Shown: positions 1 through 8,392, counted from the first letter of the stretch. The stretch: 64,000 bases of DNA from Staphylococcus capitis subsp. capitis (GCF_040739495.1 NZ_CP145263.1:1984001-2048000), one strand, 5' to 3'. Numbers and translations are program-made. The notes: generated by a model not told the origin, from the letters alone.

Positions 1-1091
1 TCAATCGTAATACCTGCACCTACGCCATAGATTGCACATTGATTTCTATACTCAATAGTACGTATAGGAATATTAAAAACCATACGCCCTTCTGGTAATA
101 ACATACCTATCGTTCCACAATAAATTGAGCGAGGAGATGACTCTAATTGTTCAATATATTTCATGGTACTTAATTTAGGTGCGCCTGTAATTGATCCACA
201 AGGAAATAATGCATTAAAGATGTTTATAAGCTTCGTTTCCGATTCTAACTGTCCAGTAACCATGCTCGTCATTTGAAATACTGTGTTATAACATTCAATC
301 ATAAATGGTTTATATACATTAACCGTGCCACTTTGTGAAATTCGAGCAATATCATTTCTTAACAAGTCTACGATCATCACATTTTCGGCTCTATCTTTAT
401 TGGAATGCTTTAATTTATTAAATAATATTTTGTCTTCATCTGAAGTTTGACCTCTGGGCATAGTTCCTTTCATAGGTTTACTGACAATGACATTGTTCTT
501 ACCTCTAAAATCCCCTTTTTGAAAAAATAATTCTGGAGAAATAGATGCAACTTTTATTTCTGGTGTATCTATAAGAGCTGTATAACTACCATTTTGTTGA
601 TTATTTAATTTGTCATATACTTCCTTAATAGGTAACTGAATATCTGACATTAAACGCGTCGTATAATTAACTTGATAAGTGTCGCCATCTACAATGGCAT
701 CTTGTACGTGCTTTATTTTGTTGATCATTTCTACGTCACTTTCTATAAAATTGAAGTGATGCGATAAATGATTATTTGTACTAGTGTAGCGTTGAGGACT
801 ATTTCTCCCTAACTTCTTACCACATTTGAATGCATATGCAGCTGCTAAAATATTTGTTTCTGGTAACATATTTACACACATATGCTTATTAAAATAAGGT
901 GCCGCTTCATACGTCAAATATAATGCGACATAATGACCTTTTTGCTGTTCATTTTCAGCAAAATGAACAACGTTTCCCACATCCTCAATACTGTATGCAA
1001 TTTCAGAATCTAAACATTCTTCCATTAATAAATGGTAGTCTGTATAACTATCTTCATCTTCATAATATCGATAATTGAATTCAACATGCAT
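1..1091 (-). CDS. pabB: Aminodeoxychorismate synthase component I (PabB), partial at window edge
   Basis: Converts chorismate and ammonia to 4-amino-4-deoxychorismate for p-aminobenzoate and folate synthesis, in the cytoplasm with PabA. The frame reads open from an ATG at 1091 to the left edge, about 363 codons. It shows chorismate-binding family motifs: DGDTYQVNYT, PELFFQ, KPMKGTMPRG, RAENVMIVDLLRND and PCGSITGAPK. About 20 C-terminal residues lie outside the window if it has the usual staphylococcal length. The start overlaps the pabA stop by 11 bases, so the two are translationally coupled. The PabB rather than TrpE assignment rests on the PabA neighbour and a short N-terminus; anthranilate synthase is the main alternative and less likely. 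Confidence 0.9.
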   Translation of the reverse strand, partial: MHVEFNYRYYEDEDSYTDYHLLMEECLDSEIAYSIEDVGNVVHFAENEQQKGHYVALYLTYEAAPYFNKHMCVNMLPETNILAAAYAFKCGKKLGRNSPQRYTSTNNHLSHHFNFIESDVEMINKIKHVQDAIVDGDTYQVNYTTRLMSDIQLPIKEVYDKLNNQQNGSYTALIDTPEIKVASISPELFFQKGDFRGKNNVIVSKPMKGTMPRGQTSDEDKILFNKLKHSNKDRAENVMIVDLLRNDIARISQSGTVNVYKPFMIECYNTVFQMTSMVTGQLESETKLINIFNALFPCGSITGAPKLSTMKYIEQLESSPRSIYCGTIGMLLPEGRMVFNIPIRTIEYRNQCAIYGVGAGITI

Positions 1092-1668
1092 ATTGAACGC
1101 CTGCCTCATTTAAAAATAATCTAAGTTGCTCATGACCATATTCACTTAAAATAGATTCTGGATGATATTGCACACCATAAATTGATAACTGTTGATGTTG
1201 AACAGCCATAATAACGTTTTCATCATTTATCGCAGTGACCTTTAAATTATTTGGTATGCATCCCGAATCAACCATCAATGAGTGATATCTCATAACGTTA
1301 AAATCCTGAGGAAGCCCTTCGAAGATACCTTCATTAGTATGGCGTAAAATGGTGGTGTGCCCATGTATAGGTTTAGGACTATGGATAACACGACCACCAT
1401 AATATTCAACGATGGATTGAAACCCTAAGCATACGCCAAGAATAGGTATAAGTTGGTCATAATGAGAAAGAATGGTTGATAGTACTGGATAATCACTTGG
1501 TCTACCGGGCCCAGGTGAGATAATAATAGCTTTAGGGCTCAACTTTTTAAGCGTTGTAATCGTCACTTCATCAACTGATATCACTTTGATCTCATCAGTC
1601 GTTTGAACTTTAAGATAATCTATTAAATTATATGTAAAAGAATCATGGTTATCTATCATTACAATCAT
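1081..1668 (-). CDS. pabA: Aminodeoxychorismate synthase glutaminase subunit (PabA)
   Basis: Class I glutamine amidotransferase that supplies ammonia to PabB. At 195 residues it has the normal length. The catalytic triad is visible: Cys80 in GVCLGFQ, and His169 and Glu171 in YHPESI. The oxyanion-region motif SPGPGRP is near residue 51. The N-terminal MIVMIDNHDSFTYN is typical of PabA/TrpG. It is first in a pabA-pabB minus-strand pair and overlaps pabB. TrpG is the paralogue to exclude; no other trp gene is nearby, which favours PabA. Confidence 0.93.
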   Translation of the reverse strand: MIVMIDNHDSFTYNLIDYLKVQTTDEIKVISVDEVTITTLKKLSPKAIIISPGPGRPSDYPVLSTILSHYDQLIPILGVCLGFQSIVEYYGGRVIHSPKPIHGHTTILRHTNEGIFEGLPQDFNVMRYHSLMVDSGCIPNNLKVTAINDENVIMAVQHQQLSIYGVQYHPESILSEYGHEQLRLFLNEAGVQYAC

Positions 1669-1790
1669 AAGTTTGCTCCGAAAAATTATATTTTATTATT
1701 TCATTATCAATGTCACTCTATTATCACAGAACTTGACTTGATTTTATACAGTATATCGTTTATTCTATTTTGCGTACAAAATTAATAAAA

Positions 1791-1826
1791 AGAGGTTCCT
1801 AGCCGAAACCCTCTATAAAAAACTAG
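1791..1826 (+). promoter_or_regulatory. preQ1-I riboswitch aptamer
   Basis: The sequence matches the compact preQ1 class I aptamer. An AGAGGTTC 5' strand and C-containing loop (CCTAGC) are followed by the ACCCTCT strand, an A-rich tail (ATAAAAAA) and CTAG, which closes the pseudoknot with the loop CTAG. It sits about 150 bases upstream of queC, the first gene of the preQ1 synthesis operon, so it should mediate feedback by the pathway end product. The match is by eye to the known consensus. Confidence 0.92.
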
Positions 1827-1908
1827 ACAAGTATTCAACTACTATGAATGCGAGTATACATATACTTTTGGTTATATGATTAAAACTATATGTGTTCTTA
1901 CATCCCCA

Positions 1909-1941
1909 TGTCTATCTTTTTTATAGAGATAGACTTTTTTT
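1909..1941 (+). terminator. Riboswitch-controlled intrinsic terminator before queC
   Basis: GTCTATC (1910-1916) pairs with GATAGAC (1928-1934), followed by a seven-T run. TAGACA just after the aptamer (1824-1829) is complementary to TGTCTA (1909-1914), the left arm of this stem. That TAGACA overlaps the pseudoknot CTAG. Inferred switch: preQ1 binding sequesters the CTAG, frees the terminator arm and stops transcription; without ligand the antiterminator pairing lets queCDE be read. Confidence 0.85.
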
Positions 1942-1976
1942 ATGTCAAAATTTAATAATAATGAGGAGTAATTGCT

Positions 1977-2648
1977 ATGACTAAAAGTACCTTAGACAAA
2001 GACAAAGCTATCGTAGTATTTAGCGGTGGTCAAGACAGTACGACTTGTTTATTTTATGCAAAAAAACATTTTAAAGAAGTAGAACTTGTCACATTTAATT
2101 ATGGTCAAAGACATGACACTGAAATTGAAGTAGCTAGAAAAATTGCAAATGAACAGAATTTAAAACATCATATCTTAGACATGTCTCTTTTATCTCAACT
2201 TACACCCAATGCGTTAACACAACATGATTTAGAAATTGAAGAAAACGAGGATGGTATACCTAATACGTTTGTACCAGCACGTAATTTATTATTTTTATCA
2301 TTTGCCGGAGCCTTAGCTTACCAAGTTAATGCTAAACATATTATCACTGGCGTATGCGAAACAGACTTTTCTGGATACCCAGATTGTAGAGACAGTTTTA
2401 TTAAATCAATGAATGTGACATTAAGTCTCTCAATGGATAAAGATTTTGTCATTCACACTCCATTAATGTGGCTAGATAAAGCCCAAACATGGGAATTGAG
2501 TGATGAATTAGGTGTATTAGATTATATACGCCATCATACACTTACATGCTATAACGGTATTATCGGAGACGGTTGTGGAGAATGTCCGGCTTGTAAGTTA
2601 AGAGCACGTGGTTTACATCATTATTTAGAAAGCAAAGGAGTGGAGTAA
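1977..2648 (+). CDS. queC: 7-cyano-7-deazaguanine (preQ0) synthase QueC
   Basis: ATP-dependent conversion of 7-carboxy-7-deazaguanine to preQ0 in queuosine precursor synthesis. At 223 residues it is full length. The PP-loop ATP-binding motif [10 protein letters not shown] is near residue 13, and the C-terminal zinc site has Cys residues in [10 protein letters not shown] plus an upstream Cys. The start ATG follows GAGGAG at good spacing. It is first gene of queCDE: queD starts one base after the queC stop. Expression should be controlled by the preQ1 riboswitch and terminator upstream. Confidence 0.96.
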   Translation: MTKSTLDKDKAIVVFSGGQDSTTCLFYAKKHFKEVELVTFNYGQRHDTEIEVARKIANEQNLKHHILDMSLLSQLTPNALTQHDLEIEENEDGIPNTFVPARNLLFLSFAGALAYQVNAKHIITGVCETDFSGYPDCRDSFIKSMNVTLSLSMDKDFVIHTPLMWLDKAQTWELSDELGVLDYIRHHTLTCYNGIIGDGCGECPACKLRARGLHHYLESKGVE

Positions 2649-2649
2649 T

Positions 2650-3069
2650 ATGTTACAACAAATCTATCCAAGTGTTGAACACCCCTACCAATTCGAACTG
2701 AATAAGGACTTTAATTTTTCTGCTGCACATTATATCCCTAGTAAAGATGCCGGGAAATGTATGAGAACACATGGTCATACATATTTCGTAAATATAACGA
2801 TAGCCGGTGATAAATTAGATCATAATGGCTTTCTTGTAAACTTTAGTGATTTAAAACAGTTAATCCATGATCAATTTGATCATTATTTATTGAATGATCT
2901 AGAACCTTTTAAAGGAAAAAGTCCATCTACAGAAATTGTCGCACAAACAATTTATACTATGGTACAAGACTACTTAAGTAACCGTGATAACCAACCTAAG
3001 TGTGTTCAAGTATTCTTACGTGAGACACCAACAAGCTATGTAGTTTATCGACCAAAGGATGCACAATAA
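2650..3069 (+). CDS. queD: 6-carboxy-5,6,7,8-tetrahydropterin synthase QueD
   Basis: Converts dihydroneopterin triphosphate to 6-carboxytetrahydropterin, an early step toward preQ1. The 139-residue protein has the zinc-binding histidines in FSAAHYI and THGHTY, and the catalytic Cys in GKCMRTHGH. The C-terminal RETPTSYVVY is typical of the family. Its start is separated from the queC stop by one base and uses a GGAGTGGAGT ribosome site inside the queC 3' end, so translation is coupled. queE follows after three bases. Confidence 0.95.
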   Translation: MLQQIYPSVEHPYQFELNKDFNFSAAHYIPSKDAGKCMRTHGHTYFVNITIAGDKLDHNGFLVNFSDLKQLIHDQFDHYLLNDLEPFKGKSPSTEIVAQTIYTMVQDYLSNRDNQPKCVQVFLRETPTSYVVYRPKDAQ

Positions 3070-3072
3070 TTT

Positions 3073-3786
3073 ATGGCTAAGATTCCAGTTTTAGAAGTAT
3101 TTGGACCTACAATTCAAGGTGAAGGTCGTGTCATTGGCCGTAAAACGATGTTTGTGCGTACAGCTGGTTGTGATTATCGTTGTAGTTGGTGCGACTCAGC
3201 TTTCACTTGGGATGGTAGCGCTAAGGAAGATATACGTCTACTTACAGCTGAAGAAATCTATGAAGAATTACTTGAAGTAGGTGGCAACCATTTTAATCAT
3301 GTCACTATTTCAGGAGGTAACCCAGCCCTAATTAAAGGGATTCAAGATTTAGTTGATTTGTTTGAAGAGAAAAATATTTATACAGCATTAGAAACACAAG
3401 GTAGTAAATTCCAACCATGGATGACTCAAATTAATGATTTAACAATTAGTCCTAAACCACCTAGTTCAATGATGAAACCGAATTTAGATATATTAGATTC
3501 AGTTATTGAACAATGTATAGATGACACACTTAATTTAAAAGTCGTTATATTTAATGAAGAAGATTATGAATTCGCGAAAATGATTCACCATCGTTACCCT
3601 TCAATTCCATTTTACCTTCAAGTGGGTAATCCCTATTTAGAGGATGAAGTTGAACATCACACTGATAAATTATTAGAAAGATATGAAAAACTAGTAGACA
3701 GAGTTATGGAAAGTGATGATATGAACCATGTATATGTACTACCACAATTACATACATTATTGTGGAGTAATAAAAAAGGAGTTTAA
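3073..3786 (+). CDS. queE: 7-carboxy-7-deazaguanine synthase QueE (radical SAM)
   Basis: Radical S-adenosylmethionine enzyme that contracts 6-carboxytetrahydropterin to 7-carboxy-7-deazaguanine. The iron-sulfur cluster motif CX3CX2C is seen as CDYRCSWC near residue 33, preceded by FGPTIQGEGRVIGRKTMFVR. TISGGNPAL matches the SAM glycine-rich motif. At 237 residues it has the expected length for the staphylococcal form. It is last in queCDE. Enzymes that reduce preQ0 and transfer preQ1 to tRNA are not in the window. Confidence 0.95.
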   Translation: MAKIPVLEVFGPTIQGEGRVIGRKTMFVRTAGCDYRCSWCDSAFTWDGSAKEDIRLLTAEEIYEELLEVGGNHFNHVTISGGNPALIKGIQDLVDLFEEKNIYTALETQGSKFQPWMTQINDLTISPKPPSSMMKPNLDILDSVIEQCIDDTLNLKVVIFNEEDYEFAKMIHHRYPSIPFYLQVGNPYLEDEVEHHTDKLLERYEKLVDRVMESDDMNHVYVLPQLHTLLWSNKKGV

Positions 3787-3885
3787 AATAAATAATAAGT
3801 TAAAGTTTCTTGAGTGTTTTGTAATGATTAAGTTTATGTTAATTGATATAATGTTGAGATGAAGAATTATGGATAGGAGTTCAAC

Positions 3886-4485
3886 ATGATTATATTTATA
3901 TTAATTAATATTGCCGTTGTCCTACTCGTTATCGGCTTTGACTTATATCGGCATCAATACAAACAACTTAAGTTTAGCTCCATATTATTATCAATATCGA
4001 TCAACTGTGTGATTGATATATTTGTTATTGATAAGTTTAATTTCATAACTTTATTCACTACAATTTTATTTTTAGTATGGACATTTTTACAGATATATTT
4101 AAATAAAAAATTGTACCCATTTTTTATAAAAGAACAAAAATTTATCGCTACTATATTTGCTATAGTCATCAGTTTAGCTCAATTTATCACTGATAGTTCA
4201 AGTGAACAATCTGTATACATGTCTTTACCTTATTTAGCACCAGCAGTATTTATAATTGGCGCTGTTTTGCTATTTGTGGGAACCTTTAAATTATCAGAAA
4301 TCGAACGCCTGTCTTTATTACGAAAAGTTAAAAGACCGATTACCACTGGTACAATTATTATTATTTTATCATTGACGTTAATGATGATTTTGACGCCTTT
4401 TTGGTATGTCTTTGTGATTGTTTACTTCTTATTCATAGCATATATTTTGTGGCAAGGTATCTTTTTTGTGAAAGGAAACTTATAG
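3886..4485 (+). CDS. Predicted six-helix membrane protein, unknown function
   Basis: I do not recognise a family with a known role. The 199-residue product is almost entirely hydrophobic, with about six predicted membrane segments (roughly residues 1-17, 24-44, 48-65, 83-100, 112-130 and 150-195). Short basic loops such as RHQYKQ and RKVKRP favour the cytoplasmic side. It has a GGAG ribosome site and lies 99 bases after queE on the same strand, probably with its own promoter. It is convergent with nothing; the sae locus follows after a terminator. Confidence 0.75.
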   Translation: MIIFILINIAVVLLVIGFDLYRHQYKQLKFSSILLSISINCVIDIFVIDKFNFITLFTTILFLVWTFLQIYLNKKLYPFFIKEQKFIATIFAIVISLAQFITDSSSEQSVYMSLPYLAPAVFIIGAVLLFVGTFKLSEIERLSLLRKVKRPITTGTIIIILSLTLMMILTPFWYVFVIVYFLFIAYILWQGIFFVKGNL

Positions 4486-4506
4486 TACTTATACATTGTT
4501 AAAAAT

Positions 4507-4611
4507 TTGTATAGTGAGGCTCGCCTTCAAGAGATCTTAGGATTAAAAGAAGCTTGGTATAAGCATATTTTTAATTCACTTATCTACCTTAATCATGAAT
4601 ATCTGGACTGA
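4507..4611 (+). other. Possible small ORF or remnant before the sae terminator
   Basis: The frame from a TTG at 4507 reads 34 protein-like residues (LYSEARLQEILGLKEAWYKHI and onward to HEYLD) before TGA, with codon use like neighbouring genes. No ribosome site and no strong start are visible, and an in-frame TAG lies just upstream. The stop falls in the terminator stem. It may be the tail of a decayed gene or chance. Confidence 0.25.
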
Positions 4612-4640
4612 GATAATACTTGTTATCTCAGTCTTTTTTT
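4605..4640 (+). terminator. Strong intrinsic terminator upstream of sae
   Basis: GACTGAGATAA (4606-4616) pairs with TTATCTCAGTC (4623-4633), followed by seven T. It isolates the sae operon from the upstream membrane-protein gene. Confidence 0.88.
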
Positions 4641-4755
4641 GTCCTTCTATATATTGTCTTTTAATTCTCCACTTTTCTTTTTAAATCTTTAAAATCACAT
4701 TAATTCTTATATCTATAAATAAAAATTATTTTGATTTAATTCTTTTTTAAATGTA

Positions 4756-4771
4756 GTTAATAAATAGTTAA
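4756..4771 (+). promoter_or_regulatory. SaeR binding site upstream of saeP
   Basis: A perfect direct repeat GTTAA-N6-GTTAA (4756-4760 and 4767-4771, spacer TAAATA) matches the published SaeR consensus. It lies 64 bases before the saeP start, where the autoregulated sae P1 promoter is expected. The surrounding 4486-4834 region otherwise holds the terminator and AT-rich sequence. The box is intact although SaeR and SaeS carry deletions. Confidence 0.85.
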
Positions 4772-4834
4772 TGGTTTATGTGTGTTACTCCGATTAAACT
4801 TATCTTAAATACAAATAGAAAAGAGGAATACACC

Positions 4835-5272
4835 ATGAATACAAAATATTTATTTGCAGCAGGTGCAATTGTTACATCCCTTACTTTAGGAGCTTGTGGA
4901 AATTCGAATTCAAGTAATGAACACACTCAGAACAAAGATAAACAACAAGAAGAAAGCAAGGTTAAAACTGATAAATCGAAAAAATTATCTGGTACATTTA
5001 AATCTAAAAATGGCGAAAAGGTCGAAGGTACAGCAAAAATTGAAAACGGAAAATTAATGCTTGAAGACTATAAGTCATCTAAAGGACCAGACTTGTACGT
5101 TTACTTAACGAAAGATGGCAATATTAAATCAGGTAAGAAAATTTCAACAGTGGATTACAACAAATCTCAACAAACATTTGATTTAAAGAACGTTGATTTA
5201 AATCAATACAACGAAGTAACTATCTATTGCGAAAAAGCTCATGTCATTTTCGGTGGCGCAAAATTGAAATAA
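4835..5272 (+). CDS. saeP: SaeP-like lipoprotein, auxiliary Sae component
   Basis: The start at 4835 is chosen because GAGGAA lies at correct spacing and it gives a lipoprotein signal peptide (MNTKYLFAAG to lipobox LGAC, Cys about 21). An upstream in-frame start would bury the signal. The mature part is a lysine-rich linker and a C-terminal DM13-like fold (GTFKSKNGEKVEGTAKI to IYCEKAHVIFGGAKL). In S. aureus SaeP with SaeQ forms a membrane complex with SaeS and promotes its phosphatase activity. 145 residues is normal length, and it is first of saePQRS behind the SaeR box. Confidence 0.9.
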   Translation: MNTKYLFAAGAIVTSLTLGACGNSNSSNEHTQNKDKQQEESKVKTDKSKKLSGTFKSKNGEKVEGTAKIENGKLMLEDYKSSKGPDLYVYLTKDGNIKSGKKISTVDYNKSQQTFDLKNVDLNQYNEVTIYCEKAHVIFGGAKLK

Positions 5273-5321
5273 CTTAATCACAGATTCATATGTTTGTAAT
5301 GAGAGAAAGAGAGGAAAAACG

Positions 5322-5795
5322 ATGAACAAATTAAGTTTATTAATCATCTTTATTATTCGCGTAGGTTCTGGCATTATCATTTTCCGACAAGGTTTGGAAA
5401 AGTTTACAGGCGATTTCACACTCAATGGTCTAGTACCTGTCATTCGCGATAATACAGATTCTCCACAGTGGTATAAATGGTTTTTCGAAAATATCGTTTC
5501 ACATACAACAGGTTTATTCAACTTCATCATCCCGTTAGGAGAAATGGCCATAGGTTTAGGTTTAATTTTAGGCGTCTTCGCCTATACTGCAAGTTTCTTT
5601 GGTGCCTTTGTTATGATAAATTATATCTTAGCAGATATGATTTTTACGTACCCTCTACAATTAGCATTCTTTATAATCTTATTAATGAGTCACTCATTAA
5701 TTAACAAGATTTCACTTAAAGAAGTTATCACTCATTTTAGAGAACGTAACAACCGAGGTGAAGACAAGCATGACCCACTTACTAATCGTAGATGA
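5322..5795 (+). CDS. saeQ: SaeQ-like DoxX-family membrane protein
   Basis: Membrane partner of SaeP. The 157 residues include about four hydrophobic helices (near 4-22, 66-86, 90-110 and 115-133) and the DoxX-like pattern [16 protein letters not shown] near the N-terminus and [14 protein letters not shown] in the middle. An AGAGAGGAAAAACG site precedes the ATG. Its 3' end overlaps saeR by 26 bases in another frame, as in S. aureus. It looks intact and of ordinary length. Confidence 0.88.
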   Translation: MNKLSLLIIFIIRVGSGIIIFRQGLEKFTGDFTLNGLVPVIRDNTDSPQWYKWFFENIVSHTTGLFNFIIPLGEMAIGLGLILGVFAYTASFFGAFVMINYILADMIFTYPLQLAFFIILLMSHSLINKISLKEVITHFRERNNRGEDKHDPLTNRR

Positions 5796-6279
5796 TGAGC
5801 AAGATATCGTAGATATATGTCAGACTTACTTTGAATATGAAGGTTATCATGTAACAACAACAACAAATGGTAAAGAAGCTATCAAATTACTGTCATCAGA
5901 AATCGATGTCATGATTTTAGATATTATGATGCCTGAAGTAACAGGATACGATATTGTAAAAGAAATGAAAGCACAGCAACTTGAATTTAACGGCCTTATT
6001 TTAAAAAATCCAAGTAAGACATTAACAATAAATAGTGAAGACATTCCTATGCGTATTAAAGAATTTGAATTACTATGGTACCTTGCCTCACGTGAAAATG
6101 AAGTCATCTCCAAGTCAGAGCTTTTAGAAAATGTTTGGGGATACGATTACTATGAAGATGCGAATACTGTTAATGTTCATATTCATCGCATAAGAGAAAA
6201 GTTAGAGAAACACCACTTCATCACATATACGATAACAACGGTATGGGGGTTAGGATATAAATTTGAAAGGAGCCGATAA
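5770..6279 (+). CDS. saeR: Response regulator SaeR with 59-residue in-frame receiver deletion
   Basis: OmpR-family regulator of exoprotein genes. The ATG at 5770 after GAGGTG gives [11 protein letters not shown], the family N-terminus; an in-frame GTG at 5758 lacks a ribosome site. The product is 169 residues against about 228 in S. aureus. Asp51 in LDIMMPE is present, but after KAQQLE (residue 72) the protein jumps to FNGLILKN. Everything corresponding to S. aureus residues about 73-131 is gone, including the switch Thr of LTAK, the conserved Lys of VKKPF and the interdomain linker. The winged-helix DNA-binding domain ([11 protein letters not shown] to [10 protein letters not shown]) is intact. 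Normal phosphorylation-driven switching is unlikely; DNA binding may remain. Confidence 0.93.
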   Translation: MTHLLIVDDEQDIVDICQTYFEYEGYHVTTTTNGKEAIKLLSSEIDVMILDIMMPEVTGYDIVKEMKAQQLEFNGLILKNPSKTLTINSEDIPMRIKEFELLWYLASRENEVISKSELLENVWGYDYYEDANTVNVHIHRIREKLEKHHFITYTITTVWGLGYKFERSR

Positions 6280-6281
6280 GC

Positions 6282-7223
6282 ATGTTCTCTATACGTAGTC
6301 AAATCGCTATCGGCGTTATTTCTAGCGTACTCTTAACAACCATAATACTAGTCATTGCGTATAAACTCATGTGGTTCAATGGTCATATGACATTAACCTT
6401 GAGCATTACAACAATGATTACAAGTTGTTTAACACTATCGATATGTAGTATCTTTATTAATCCTTTAATCCAGAAAATTAAACAATTTAACATTAAAACG
6501 AAACAATTCGTCAACGGTGAGCATTTAATAGACGATGATACTTTCCAATCACCTAGAGAAATTAGAGAATTAAACGACTCATTTAATAAAATGGCAGATG
6601 AAATCACGAAACAAATGGACATGATTAAAAATGAACAACAAGAAGTTCATGCAGCCTATGAGACATTGATTAAACAAGCCAATCGTTTATCTACCTTGTT
6701 TGATGACATGACTCATGTGATTTCACTCAACACAGGTCGTTCCTATCCATTAGAATTAATTCAGTTGGATCAGTTACTTGTAAATATATTACAAACATAC
6801 GAACAACGTATTAAACTTGAACATCGATCATTAGAAGTTAATTTCTGTAGTCATATTGATGCTTTTTATCAATATCATCCTCCCTTAGAACGTATTTTGA
6901 CTAATTTATTAGATAATGCATTAAAGTTTTCTAATTATGGAAGCCGAATTGATATTATTATTTCTGAAAATGCTAATAACGATAGCATTAATATAGCAAT
7001 TAAAGACGAAGGCATTGGAATCTTGCCTGAACTTCAATCTCGCATCTTTGAAAGAACTTTTAGAGTAGAAGACTCAAGAAATACTAAAACAGGTGGTTCG
7101 GGATTGGGATTGTACATTGCGAATGAACTTGCGCAACAAATTGATGCCTCAATATCAGTGGAAAGCGAACTTAATGTTGGGACAACTATGACACTCACAT
7201 TAAAAAAATTTACCTTTTCATAA
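6282..7223 (+). CDS. saeS: Sensor kinase SaeS lacking the H-box (in-frame deletion)
   Basis: Intramembrane-sensing histidine kinase partner of SaeR. Two membrane helices (residues about 8-28 and 38-60), a HAMP linker (about 61-115) and the ATPase domain with N-box [12 protein letters not shown]1 DEGIGI, F-box FERTFR and G2 [10 protein letters not shown] are all present. The dimerisation segment with LAHDLKTPL, which carries the phosphorylated histidine (His131 in S. aureus), is missing. EQQE at residue 121 runs directly into [11 protein letters not shown]. Length is 313 instead of about 351, a 38-codon in-frame loss with the junction at 6644/6645. It should not autophosphorylate. GGAG precedes the ATG, two bases after saeR. 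Confidence 0.93.
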   Translation: MFSIRSQIAIGVISSVLLTTIILVIAYKLMWFNGHMTLTLSITTMITSCLTLSICSIFINPLIQKIKQFNIKTKQFVNGEHLIDDDTFQSPREIRELNDSFNKMADEITKQMDMIKNEQQEVHAAYETLIKQANRLSTLFDDMTHVISLNTGRSYPLELIQLDQLLVNILQTYEQRIKLEHRSLEVNFCSHIDAFYQYHPPLERILTNLLDNALKFSNYGSRIDIIISENANNDSINIAIKDEGIGILPELQSRIFERTFRVEDSRNTKTGGSGLGLYIANELAQQIDASISVESELNVGTTMTLTLKKFTFS

Positions 7224-7233
7224 ATAACTCAAA

Positions 7234-7272
7234 AAGAGAGTGTCAAAACTAATTTTGTTTCGACACTCTCTT
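7234..7272. terminator. Bidirectional terminator between saeS and csbB
   Basis: AAGAGAGTGTC (7234-7244) pairs with GACACTCTCTT (7262-7272) between the convergent saeS and csbB genes. A-rich and T-rich flanks suit both directions. Confidence 0.75.
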
Positions 7273-7282
7273 ACTCTTATCT

Positions 7283-8392
7283 TTAATAGACGTGTTGTTT
7301 ATACCGATCTTCTTGCTCACTTGCTTGAGTATTAGACTTAATTTGCGCACTTTCCCTACGATAAGTACTCAATTTATAGTAGTCATCTCTATTTTTATAT
7401 TGTGGTGTGTTCACTTTATTGTGTGTTTGCTTCTGACTAGATTCATTATCAATTGGTTTAAGATTAGTAGCCTGGACGATATATTTTGGTCTATGTTTAA
7501 CCTCATAATATATACGTCCGATGTATTCACCTATCACACCTATTGATATGAGTTGTATACCTCCTAATAAAAGGATTGCAGCAATAGTTGTGAAGTAACC
7601 AGGGATATTAATACCTGAGATTAAAATATTAATAAATAAATAGACGATATATAAAATACTAATTGAAAAAGTAAACATTCCTAGATAAATCATCATACGC
7701 AACGGTTTATTATTAAATGAAATCAAACCATCAATACCATAATTTAAAAGTTTTCTAAATGTCCACTTCGACTCACCCGCTTCTCGCGTCACATTTTCAT
7801 AAGTGAAAATCTTAGTATTATAACCTATCCATTCAAATAATCCTTTTGAAAATCGATTATACTCATCAAGTGATGTTAAGGCTTGGACTGCTCGTTGGCT
7901 AAGTAATCTAAAGTCACCAACACCATCCTCAAATTGAATATCCTCTACAAAAGTATTGATCATTTTATAGTAAAAACGAGACATTGATTTACGAGCAAAG
8001 TTTTCACCTTTACGGTCTCTTTTAGCAATAACTTGATCATATCCTTCTAAATATCCTTCAACCATCTGAGGAATATATTCAGGAGGATGTTGTAAATCGC
8101 CATCTATCATCACTACAGCATCATGATTCGTGCTATTTTGATAACCAGCAATCATTGCAGCTTCTTTACCAAAATTTCTACTAAATGATAGAAACTTAAC
8201 ATGGCTATCATAAGCAGCAAGATTTTGTAAATGGTCAATCGTAGTGTCCTTGCTACCATCATCAATAAATAATAAATCGTATTCATAATTTTTAACTGAA
8301 CTATCTTCTGACATAATTTCAGTCAACTTGTCATAGGTTTTTAATACGACTTCTCCTTCGTTATAACAAGGAACGATGACTCTGACTTTCAT
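7283..8392 (-). CDS. csbB: Family 2 glycosyltransferase, CsbB type
   Basis: Membrane glycosyltransferase of the DPM1/GtrB type that charges undecaprenyl phosphate with a sugar for cell envelope glycosylation (family knowledge). The GT-A domain has PCYNEGEVV near residue 9, DDGSKDTT near 45 and DGDLQHPPE near 97. Two C-terminal membrane helices lie near residues 232-255 and 268-292. Beyond them is a polar tail of about 55 residues rich in Gln, Lys, Tyr and Asn, longer than I expect for the family. The gene is convergent with saeS, as in S. aureus. Confidence 0.85.
   Translation of the reverse strand: MKVRVIVPCYNEGEVVLKTYDKLTEIMSEDSSVKNYEYDLLFIDDGSKDTTIDHLQNLAAYDSHVKFLSFSRNFGKEAAMIAGYQNSTNHDAVVMIDGDLQHPPEYIPQMVEGYLEGYDQVIAKRDRKGENFARKSMSRFYYKMINTFVEDIQFEDGVGDFRLLSQRAVQALTSLDEYNRFSKGLFEWIGYNTKIFTYENVTREAGESKWTFRKLLNYGIDGLISFNNKPLRMMIYLGMFTFSISILYIVYLFINILISGINIPGYFTTIAAILLLGGIQLISIGVIGEYIGRIYYEVKHRPKYIVQATNLKPIDNESSQKQTHNKVNTPQYKNRDDYYKLSTYRRESAQIKSNTQASEQEDRYKQHVY

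Noticed and set aside
5477..5704. 75-codon frame within saeQ
   Set aside because: It is a shadow of the saeQ reading frame, without ribosome site or family features.
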